In this document: positions 47,701 through 60,000 of the stretch, piece by piece
How positions within the stretch are numbered: the first letter of the stretch is position 1
Layout of the letters: each line of letters opens with the position of its first letter
Assembly (NCBI GenBank): GCA_030141605.1
Contig: JAQGDQ010000161.1
Span: 62,001-126,000, forward strand
Direction of reading: 5' to 3'
DNA length: 64,000 nucleotides
Origin: Tubiluchus corallicola
Taxonomy: Eukaryota > Priapulida > Priapulimorpha > Priapulimorphida > Tubiluchidae
Notes under the pieces: model-generated
Told to the model about the DNA's origin: nothing
What the model saw: only the letters and a program-made list of their open reading frames with translations
The model's database searches: none
Made by a program: the position numbers and the translations under genes

Positions 47701-50700
47701 CTCTGCACAGTCGACTTAATTGGCTGACTTTATTGTTAGAGGCAGCAGTATTTAGCACTCAGAAAGTTTCTCAACCAGAACTGATGTTTTAAAGACCTTG
47801 AGTATTTGCCATATTATTTATTGCCATGAATAAGTTGGGATAATCAAGTTAATTGAATTTTTAGATTTAATTAAATATGGTGTAAGTCATTCTGTTTTTA
47901 TAATTGTATTGTATTTTCAACTTAATTCTAAAACGGAAAACTTGGCTTCATTGATTTTCAGGTGTCATTTATCTACGTGTTGAAGCTGAGCCTATACTTG
48001 ATTTGCCATATGAGCCTGATAAAGTTTAACTGTAATTTGTTGGGTCATTCATATTAACAGTCACTGCGAATTGTTGGTATTTGCAAAATTATGGTTTAGC
48101 TATTATTGCTGATGGTATTCCATGATTGGTGTTTTCTGTTTAAAGCAAAAAGCTGTAAATAGTTCCGAGGATGAACAGGAGGTGGCAGCACCACCTCCGA
48201 CAGAAGAGAAGCGAGAGAGGTTGTCGATCAGCATTCGTCTGTCGGATCTCAAGGAAAGCGGGTTTCTATGTTCAGCTTAGTGTCTGCTAGACCGCATGAC
48301 CCTACGTGCATGATTTCTCGCCCACAGACTGCAAATTTAGTTGCCTGCTAGCTTTTCTGTTGCTAATAAATTGTCCTTAGCTAGCTCTATTGTAATACTG
48401 CTAACAAATATGTGAAACCATTGATTCGTGTAGAATTAACAAAGATAGAGCATAATATGTGTACACAGAGCAAGCATAAGTTGTGTTCAAAATTACATGT
48501 AGAAATAGATAGACTAACGAAGTCTTTTATGTACTCATTAATACTGTAAGCATAGTATATGTCAGCCTAGTATGAACTAATAAGTGAAAATTATGTAAGT
48601 TTTGGCTACTTCTTTACTGAATTTTTTTTTGTAATTTGTGTTTGATACTATCTAAATCATTTCTAAATTTTACTTTCTGTTGAAAAGTTATTAACAGCAT
48701 AAAACACATTATTTTCACTAATACCCATTGCAGAGTTTTCTCTTTTGCTTATAGCCCTACAAAGCTGGTAGTGTTGCGCTGTGTGTTGAAATCATGTGAT
48801 TTGGGCACATAGTAGATTTAGGAACTTGAGTAGATGCAGGCCGTGATTTGTTTTTAGCTAGTTGGGTTTGTGTCATGTAGAATGGTGGCCCTTTGGATTG
48901 TTCCTTTATTTGTGAACATCGTAATTTCAAGTTTTTTCTGGTTTTCATGCCATTAAATACGCTGCATTGCTTTAACTTAGTGTACGTGCTGATTCCAAAT
49001 TCATTATCTTGTGAAATTACTTTTGATTATGCATTATATTGCAACTATATATGCACATATGTAGATTATTGTATGGTAAAATTTTTGAAAGTTAACACTT
49101 TGAAATTTTTGCATGATCAAACGGTTTTTAACTCTGCAAGAAAGGCATAGCAATTTTAGCATACAGTTTATACATATATCTAAAAAAACATCTAAACATA
49201 TTACAAAACATTGCAAAGCTAAGACAGCATTTTTATTGTTTGCCATTTAAAGCAATGTGCAACAGTTTCAATGAAATATTTATCTAGTGCTTTGTCAACA
49301 GTTTGTTCCGCAGGGCATGTACAAAAAGGTTTTAATAGAGTTATTAAAGTTAGTACAAACAATATCATGTTGCATTGCTGTGTCAGTATTTAAAGGTGGT
49401 TTGTTGAAGTCTGTTAATGCTTATTTAAAGAATAACATAACTGATTTAGACATTTTGTCATTGTATAATTTATCATCACACTTGTACATAATTTATTTTC
49501 TTATAATCACTGTCTTCTGAAGTTTGTTTATTTAGTCGGTTAACATTTGTTAGTGCTGTTAACTTACCTTGTCATTGCTTAGATGTTTATCGTTTATGTA
49601 TTTCTTAAATAGAGGGAGCCTGAGAGCGAAGATGAGCTTTTCAAAGCGGTAAAACGCAAGCCAGGTCGCAAGAGTTCTGAAGGTCCACAAGTTGTGAAAA
49701 GAAATTTAAAGATATTATTTAATTCGGTCATGGATTACCGGGTAATTTTTTTACTGTCTTCTTAATAGACACTAGTTTAATTGTATCAAATGGGTTAATG
49801 GGCGAGTAGTCATAGTCATGGTGTGTGCTTAGTGACCAAAGTTAAGCAACATTAAGTTTGAGCACTAAATGGATGGTTGAATTTTGTGTTCATTCACTAT
49901 AATGATTCAGGCCATTGGTTTTAATGAGGGAAGACATATTTGTGTCCAGACGTAGCTAGACCCTTCTGCCAATCCACTGAGTCAGCGTAGAGTAGTAGTC
50001 TTGTTATTGAGGCAGGTTCTGGTTACCCCTGCTACTATTCGCATTAAGTAGGCCTTACTAGCTTGCTCTTTCACAGTGCCTTATTTTGATTCAGCAAATA
50101 CTTAATTATAGTATTACTGTGATTTGTTATGATGTTTATCATTTTAATTTACATATTAGAAATTGTGTTCTTGCTGTTCCAACTTTCCTAATGTTACTCA
50201 TAAGAAAAAGAAACCGAAACCCAAGGAACCCAAGAAAAAGTCTAAACCAAAACCAAGACAACGACAGCTAACAAATATGAAAAAGTTGTGTAAAGCCATC
50301 TATAATGCTAAGGTTGTATCACATCACGAATTGAATTTGAGTTAACAATTGATTGTTATCAAATTTTATTGTCATTTCATATTTGGAGATGTTCTTTTTA
50401 TATTTTGTTATGTAAAACCTTTTTTATGTTTGCAATGAATTATTACAGTTTTTAATTGCGTTTACATTTGATATGTAGTTTTATTTACATTTACATTTAT
50501 TATGTTCTGATGCATGTATGCGAAAGTTTGTTGCAGTTGGAAATTTCGTACTGTAATAAGCTGAATACTAGTCATTTTTATTTATTTGACCATTTAAACA
50601 AACAGCACAAGTCAAAGGCATTTGTGGCTGTATTATTTATTATTTCTTTGTTTAATAAGATATAAATGTTGTTTATTGCTTCATTAGTTTTGGAAAGCTT

Positions 50701-51020
50701 AAACTGTACATATTTGGTGGAAAATTACTATAATGCTTTTATTTCCTATGGGAAAGGCAAAAATATTCCATATTTTGCAATCACACAGAGTTAAAATTTG
50801 CAATCTGGCATGTTGAATGAAAGTTTTTGTTTTATTTTATGTTTTCCTTTCAAACCACCACTAACTGCATGAAATGGAATTTAACAAAAATTACTTGACT
50901 TTATATAATTCTGATGCTTGTCGTTAAACCAGTTGAATTCAGTTATTACTGTCGAAAAAACTGGAACCTGATCTTAACCTTGACTTTACTTTAAAAATAT
51001 ACTTATACACGTGTATATAA

Positions 51021-51055
<35 letters not shown>

Positions 51056-54000
51056 ATACTAATAAAACAATGTTAACCTTTATTTCATTATCGTTGATGT
51101 GTCATGCATTATTTCATATTTACGTACTGGGAACTACATGGCTTTACAGGGTTTCCTTAGTATGACTATTGTTTTCACAAGGGCTTCATTCTATTTTTGA
51201 TACTAGGATGAGACTGGCAGATATCCAGTTGGTATTTTTATTGTGCTGCCTTCCCGGAAGGATTATCCAGATTATTATCAGGTCATCACTGAACCAATTG
51301 ATATGAAAATGATAGAAGCAAATATTAATTCTGGAAAGGTAAACATTTAGTATTCTGCCATTTTCGTTAATTTTTAGTCTGATCACATAGTTAGTGTGTT
51401 GTCTCATTATAAGTCCTTATACATTGAGAGAGAGAGAGTTATGAGACAAACATGATATGTGTTGATTTCTTAGTCCTTTGGTGAAATTTTAGCACGCAAC
51501 TTTTAAATGCCTCTCAGTACAGCTAGACGGCTTGTGATTTATACTTTTATTGCTACACTGTAACAATTTATTACACATTAGTCAATGTTTACTGACCTGT
51601 AACATGTAAAATGTTGCTGCTCGTTTGACCACCTTTATACCAAAGTTTGTCTGCATTTCGCCAGTGCTGGATTGTCTTTGCTGGCTTCTAGTGAAATTCA
51701 GAATTCCGTTTAAGATTCTAACTTTTAAGGCATTAAATTGAATGTCATCCATTTGTTTGAAAGGTATGATTAGTGAGTATGAGGCAACTCGCTTTCTCTC
51801 ATAAGTCTTTGCACTTGCTTGCTTGTGGTACCTAGATGCAAAATAATTCAGTTGTCATAAAAAGCATCATCTCACATTGCATTTTATCTGTGGAACTCCC
51901 TCCCATTTCATATATGGTCTGAAATATCTTTTGCATCTTTCAAATTTTTACTGAAAACTCGCTTAGTTAAAATTACATCTGATCCATAAGTTGATTCTAA
52001 ATAAATTTTATTGTTTTGCAAATTTAGTTAAAAGAGATTGTTTAATGTTTTTAAAGCTTGCCGTTGTACTGTTCTGTAGCTTGGTCAGGTTTTATATATT
52101 TGTTGTTTGCACTATAATTCAATATAGTAGAATACTGAATTACTAGAATACTTGACGCTGGTCTATATAAATTTAAATATGCTAAGCTTTTGTTTTAAAC
52201 ATTGTTCCTGTTTCTGCTTGCAGTACCCTAATGAGAGTGCTCTATTGGCTGATTTTCGTCTGATGTTCAACAATGCAAGACATTACAATGAAGAGGGATC
52301 TCAAGTTTATCAAGATGCAGACGTCTTAGAAAAGATACTTTTTGAAAAGGTGAAGGAGCTAGGCATTGGAGAGCAGCCACGATGTGTTAGACCAGTGAAA
52401 AAGTGTGTACAGACAACTTTTAGTATTATTTATATTGTTGGATAATAACCCAATTTAATTTGTAAAATGAGCAGTTATCGATATGGTTTGTTGTGTCTGT
52501 TAACAACTAGATTAGTAATCATATACTTAATCATTATAAGACACAATAATAAGACAAGTTAATAAAAAACTTGGGATACTATATAAAAAAATACATTGTT
52601 GTTGACTTACGACCACAATCCGTTCTGGCAAATTGGCAGAAATGACTTGGACACATTGACTATTGAAGTGGTATGCACCTAAACATAGACGTTGTACATG
52701 TATGCATACTAAGAATTGCAGCACCTATGCAGGAATTTATCAAAATGATTAGCGATTTATAGTAATTTGTTTAAAAGAGAAGGAAATGTGAGTTATAGTT
52801 GGTTTTATATAATTAATTAATTAAGTTGTATTCAGGTCGTCAAGTCAGTAATGAGTTGCTTAGATCGTAAGTACGCGACTACCTATAACCCATTCTTTTC
52901 TGTGATCTCACCTCAGTGCTTTGGCGATATTTTGTGCTTTTCGTTACTATGTTGTTATGACTTGCACATTTCTGTTCTTTTGTTCAGTGCCCAGTTTCAC
53001 AAAGCTGTCATTAACTTAACAACGTCAATATTTATAGTCGCTCTTTTTCTCCTGAAGATAGGTCTACAGTGGTGATTGAAACACTGTGTCTTTTCTTGTT
53101 CTTTGTTGTTAAGTTTTTTATTGATTTTATCAATTTCTGCCAGAATTGTGCCTCTATTAGGTTATATTATATTATATTGATGTTGTTTAGGTTAAAGATC
53201 AAGCCATTATCAGACATGGAAGCAAAGATTCATAGTGTCTATGATTACTTGAAGCAGTATAGTGATTCTAAAGGTCGAGTCTTGTCTTCCATTTTTATGC
53301 GACTTCCATCTAAACAAGTATGTATTATGTCAAGTACTGTTATACAGTCGTTGAAGTTAGAAAAAGGTATTGAAAAAGTAAAAAAATTAAATACTGCAAT
53401 TGAAATTTCTTCAATGAGTGTGGTTTGCACCGGTTTTTTTGCAGCTACTATTGACAAATAGTTATGTTATATGTTTTATAAAATTAAGTAAAGCAGTAGT
53501 TATTTTTTTATTTATAGTTGCTATTAACTTTTTGTATATTACTGACACAAACAGTGTTTTAAGTTTATTAACTCTCCTCTTGCAGTAAAAGCTCTTTTAT
53601 TCAGTTTTAGTGCAACTGATGGAATAAACCCATTCAAACTCTATCAAATTGAAAGTCAAAAAGAAACTGGATGTCAGTGTTTAATAATAGACTGCAAAAC
53701 TTCCAAATCAGTTATTAGCTCTAGAGTATAAACTGTTTGGGTTATTAAAATGTTGAACATTTTCGTTGCTGAAACAATTCATTCGGATGGTACAGTAAGT
53801 CCTCGCTTAACAATGCTAATATGTTCCAGCAAAATGCGACATTAAGTGAAATGTCGTTAAACGAAGTGAAGAATTGCATAGAAAGTAATGTAAAAGAAGT
53901 GAGATACGTTCCAGATGCAAAAATAATATAAATAAAATGTTTTATGAGTTTTGCTCATGTTTCTACTGGTTAATTTCTTTCTGCTTGCTTGAAACCATCT

Positions 54001-57000
54001 TCCTTGTCTAGCTAGCAGTTTCTCTTTCGTTAACGTTTAAGCTACATCTGGGCAGTGGTTAAACAATAAACACTGCAGCGTCAACCCCAAGCCCTGTGGC
54101 AACCTTTGCTATAGCAACAGGTCGCATTCCTTGGCATAAAGTTTGCTCCCAAATCTTGCTTGATACAAACGGCTACCATTTAGTAGTCAGTTGGGAAGCA
54201 AAAACATGTTATGCATGTATAATAATTACACAGTTTGCATTACTAGAGTGCTTTAGAACAGAATAATGCAATATGTACTATTTTAATGCATAAGATTACG
54301 TAAAAAATTTGTTCATAAACTAAAAATTGGCTTTGAGCAAAGTAAAAAAAATGTCGTTGAAGCTAAACAGTCATCGTTAAGCGAAGAAAGGTGTAAAATG
54401 TTCTGCATCTTTACAACAAAACTAGACAGGGAGTCATTACGCGAGCTCTTACTGCATCTAATATTTTTTCAGGAATATCCGGAGTACTATGAGATTATCA
54501 GGAAGCCAATAGACATGCAACGAATTCATCAGAAGATGATTGCTGGCCAATATGAGAATTTAAATGACATCATCGCTGATTTTCTTCTCATGTTTGACAA
54601 CGCATGTAGATTTAATGAACCAGACTCACTTATTTATAAGGTCTGTTACATGTTATAACCATAAAATCAGCTATGATATTCATTATCAGTACACTACTCA
54701 CTAGATTTAATTTAGATCTTTATTTCAAACCTTGTTCCATTATGACATGCAATATGTACAACTCCTATTACGAAAATAAAATGTGAAATATACTTAATTT
54801 AGATATTAGTATAAATATATACAGCGATAATAACTGATTTTACTCTGCAAACAAATTACATAAAGGACTTTTCACCATATATCTTATTATCAGATATATT
54901 ATTATTATTATTTTTCTCTTATATCAGATGTAAAATATGCATCGCATACCCTTAAATTTTTACAGATAATACTTATACTGTTAGTGACTCTGCTATACAC
55001 ACTAGTTATGCATTTCCTATAAATTACACCAAAATACGACTGTGGTTGGTAGCAATAGTTCTTCTGGTGGAATGATAAGGATAGCCAAATGAGCTTATTG
55101 AGAGTATAACTATAATAATAACTAGAGCAAGGCAAACGTTAATGATAAGTGAGTATCAACAGGAGGGGTGATTGCAAAATTCCCACCTTTTATATTGACT
55201 TATAATTATTTCTTACTCTTTCCATAGTCCTGATGATCCAATAACTGGTGAAAATAATTTCATTTTCGAAAACCTAAAAAGTATTGATGACAATATTATG
55301 CTTATAAACATTTTCAGAAATTAATTTTATCTATCTTTTCATCTTTGTATGCCAGACATTTTTAATGTAAGTGATTTAAATAATAAAATATTTAATCATT
55401 GAGCCAACTTTTAAATTTTAGTTAGACACATTTTTGGAAGAATGTTCTTTTTTTTGTTTATTATGTTTTTCTTTGTAAATTTGTTGCAGTTTACCTTTTT
55501 CGAATCTCTCCAAATTAAGTATTGAGTTACTCACAAAAGAGCATCTGCTACCTTGATATTTTATAGCATTATAATTGTGTACTTTAATTTAATTTGGATT
55601 TGGAAATAAAAATTGCCTTCATATAATTTTGCTCAATTTCACTGTTAAATATTTACACCAAATCATTCTAGTTAACTTTGACAACTTTTTTATGTAAAAT
55701 TTAAAATCTGATTAGTTTAATCACTCTAATCAATTGAGTTTAATGAACAAAGGTTTAAGATTTGAGAAATTAATTAATCAACTTACATGGTGATTCTCTA
55801 TAAGAGTAATTGTGAAATTATAACTGATGAACGACACTCTTGAACAATCTATAACTGTAGTGTCTGAATGCCTGAGTAACCTCAATCCACAGGCAACCAT
55901 TTACGGATACGAGGCTGGTCACATGAACAGTCTAAAAATTAACAGAAAAGAGGGGGCATACAAATTCAAGCTTAAGTCAGCACAGACCCTGCAGAATAAG
56001 AAAGAACTTGCAAAAGGAAAGCCGTGCACTGGATGTCTTATGACTGATTGTAGTGTATTTTCTCTTATTAGTGTAATTTATTTTCTCTAAAAATAGTTGC
56101 TAACTTAGAATACTTTGTGGACACAAACCATCAAGTTTTGCACTTTCCTGTAGTACTTGCATAAACATAAATAATTGTTTTTTATGAATTTACAATGATG
56201 TATGCTTTTGTTTAGGATGCATTAACGCTGCAGCGACTTCTGTTAACTAAGAAGGCAGAACTTGGTGTAACTGATGGAGGTGTACCAGATGTCCGTACTG
56301 CTGTACAGGAGTTACTCACAAACATATATGTTTCAGTTATTAATCATCAGGTGACACATTAAAAATCTTAAATGTGTTTGTTAGAAATAATTGAAAAAAG
56401 TATTTCGAAAAAGGATTTACAAATTAAACAACAGTGTTTTTATCAGCACAAAAACGATTCACCAGTCATCACTGCTTTATACTATATATTTATACTTGCA
56501 TGGTCCATTACTCATCACTGTATTGAAGTTTCGGTCAATTTGTCATCATTGCATTGCAGCTTTGTGGTTCACTACTGCATTGCAGCTGTGTGGTCCACTA
56601 CTGCATTGCAGCTGTGTGGTTCATCTGTGCAGTTTACTAGTTATGATAGCATTGCAGATGTGCAGTTTTCTATTTATAACAGCATTGCAACTGCATAATT
56701 TACTACTTGTGACAGCATTGCAACTATGCAGTTTGCTAATTGTGACAAAATTGCAGCTGCACTTTTCTAGTTATAACAGCATTGCACTTGTGCAGTTTAC
56801 TAGACGCTACTGCATTGCATCAGTATAGCTTCTTATTCAACTCTTTCTCAATATTTTCATTGAATGAAAACAGAAAAATGACTGCTTATACTTTAATGTC
56901 ACTGAACGTATGTGCTCAAAGAAATTAAACGCTTATGTTCATTTAGCTTGAAATGTATGTAAGAGTGTTAGCTGCAATGCTGCAATAAAAATGTCTTAGT

Positions 57001-60000
57001 TGTGATAACAGCAGAATTTCTACCAATCAGGTTATTGTAGAGCCAATCATTATTCATAATTTTTTATTTTATTTTGTAAGACTGAACCTTTTATTGGCAT
57101 ACTTTATGAGATATATTTATGACAGGGGTTACTTTACATTTAATTCTATATAAATGTAAATCAGAACAGACATTGCCAAAGAAAACTTGCACGCAGAAAA
57201 TATTTGACCTGCCTATCTGAAATTTACTTTTATGCATGATAATAAGACTGATAATTGACTTTAGAAACTAATTCATAATTATGGATTTGAACTCGTTTCA
57301 GAATGAAAATGGCCGCTGTTTTAGTGACTCCCTTCAGGGACTGCCTTCCCTAGATCCTGAAACCGATACTAGCAGCAGCACCGAGAAGAAACGTCTCCTT
57401 AATCTGGAAATCATCAAGAAGAATTTGGATCGGGGTTGCTATCGAAGATTAGATGTTTTCCAGAGTGATATGTTTTTGGTGTTTCAGCGTGCTCGACGGC
57501 TCAATCGTACTGATTCTGAGGTACGTAATTATATTTCACCTTCATCTAACAATAGCTCACATGATGCTTAAGACTTAAAGTCAAGCTATAAGCATTTTTA
57601 CTATTTTAACTTTATAATTGTCTAGAAAATTATGCAAAATTTAGCAAATGACAGAATATACGATTGTAGTTGAAGCATTTTTTCTAAATTGTGATTTTTA
57701 TTAATAGAACATTTCACTAAATGAATAGAAATTTGAAAGAATGCAAAAGAAATATAATATATATACAGCTGTCATTATTTTTGTGTATGATTTATTCACT
57801 GACTTTTTGACTGACATTTAATACTTGCCTTTATATTTAATTGACATTTAATATTTAATGATTTACTTGCAAAATTGCTCAGTTTGCACGAGCGACTCTT
57901 GCTGTCAATTTTTAATTAAATGTCATGTTTATTTTAGTACTAGAAATGTGGCTATACACATAGAAAATATGTAATTAAAAACCAATAATCAAAAGTACTA
58001 CAAGACCTAAAAACATGTACAAACAATAGAGACGATTTGTGAACTGAACACTAAGAAATGTTAGTAAGTGTATTTTCCCATTGGCAAAAAATAGTCCAAG
58101 TTAAATCAGTGTTGCATGTTATTTATTGGTGAAATGACATTGTTATCTAGAAATTGCCTTTAGAGGCACCTTTGGATTCAAAGAAAGCTGGCTGTGAGTG
58201 AAATGCCAAAGAGACTGGCAAAGGGGCATTGTGAAACAGTGAGAGCTGTTGTCTTCTGAATCAATTTTGGGATGCAGTCTCAGAAATAAGTCACCTTGAT
58301 TGGTTAAGCGAAATTTTCCAGGGTAGCCATTTGTGTTGTAGACTTTATTCTGGAACTATTTCACTTCATAACACATAAGAAAAGGCAATGTTTGACTTTG
58401 AATTTGAATTTGGATGTGTGTGTTAGATTGATTTGAATGCGAATAATGGTAACTAGAGTTTGCTATACATTGCAGATATATGAGGATGCTGTTGAGTTAC
58501 AACAGTTTTTCATACAAGTTCGTGATTCTCTCACACGTAGTGGAGAGTTACTACAATCTCCAGCTCATCATTTTACACAGCGCCATTTGCAGCAGGAATT
58601 ATACACTGAACGAGCTCGTAAGCTACCAATTGAGCAGAAAGAAGATGAAGAAAAGCAAGATAAAACGAAAGATGAAGAAGTAAAGGCGGTCAGTGCTTGC
58701 ACAATATTTTTTCTGTTTTTCGCTTTCTTATTAATTGATGTTTCATATTTTCTGTGTAACTTCTTTAAGTATGAAGGTTGGGCTTGTTAAACCTAAATTT
58801 AGACAAGGTTCAACACAAAGAAAAGACAAAGACTTTTCAAGACAATAAATACATGTTTTTTGTTTCCCTCGTGCAAATTAATGCTTGTTTTTTATTGATA
58901 CTGATCGAGACAGAATTGGCTACGTGGCAGCCAAAAATGTTAGTTGATAAAACCAAAATCTCAACATCTCCTATTCTGCACGTGGAACTTCCACGAAACT
59001 TGACGCAGTTGCTCTAACAAGGAGATTAACTCTCGAAATTCATTCAAATCAGTGAAAAAATGGTAAAACTGATAATTTTGCAATAATCTCACGAGAATCG
59101 TTATATTACATTAATTTTTTTAACAAAATATGACACTATTAATTATTATCATTATAATGTTCAATTTTTATCATATGTTAAACGAAAGAAACAAGTGGTT
59201 TCATGTAGAAGTAATTGTGTGAACGTTTCGTTGGTTTTGTGTTGATGCTGAATCTAGAATGAAGCAGTCAAGGCAAATCACAAACTGTAGCTAGCAAAAT
59301 TTTTTGAAACGAAATATTTTATGTCTGACCAATTGCGAACGGCAGCTTGAAAACTGCTATTAAAATTAAAACAGATTTCACAACTCAGACAGTTACAGTC
59401 TTCCACAGGCTAACAGTTTGTGAAAGAAGAATGATGGCAACCAAACAGGAGAGCTTTCCTATCTTACTTGCAGATGATCAGTTTGTCTTGTGTTTTTTGT
59501 CACAGATTTCCTGGCTTTAGTCTTTGTCCTAGACGTATCGATAAATTATTTTATGTATTTGTCTTTGCTCAGTCTTCATCTAACAGTATTGATATCTGTT
59601 ATTCTATTGCATACAATGTTCATGGACAGTTACATGATACTGCCTCTATTATAGGTTTTTCTTTATTATTTAGGTTTAGAGTGTGATGAGTAGAAGCTTA
59701 CGAGTAACAGTGTTAACAGAGAAACATAGTGTCATTTAATTAAAAGCTAAGGGAGAGACATTAGGTTTCTTTAGCATGAATGGACTTGAAATTTTACTCT
59801 AAAGGAAGATGCGGAAATTTCATCTAGGTTGTCTATCACTGCAACAAACATTTATATCACCTAAACAAATGATGCTGTTACCGTTCTAATGTCTGTCCTA
59901 GCAAATAATGGAGCATTTTTTGCTGAATTTAACCTAATTTAAAATATTATTTTTTTAACAGCTTGTTGATGAACTGGGTGTGCAAAGTATGCGTTACAAA

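Larger units (their letters stand above)
44928..51206. other. PBRM1 introns between BD3 and BD4: remaining sequence
   Basis: The longest intronic stretch (about 6.3 kb), holding candidate alternative exons, a MITE and a 5S-derived SINE. Stretches 47150-48140 and 48290-49600 show nothing further that I can support. Confidence 0.5.

Noticed and set aside
49803-49880. Functional 5S rRNA gene
   Set aside because: Only part of the 5S sequence is recognisable; the 5' strand of helix I and the terminal pairing are missing and a SINE tail follows.
49613-50312. The two BD4 first-helix exons as simple consecutive constitutive exons
   Set aside because: Not excluded by frame (both are phase 0 at the 3' end), but joining them in series would give two alpha-Z helices in tandem before one ZA loop, which the bromodomain fold does not need; alternative use is the better guess until transcripts are seen.
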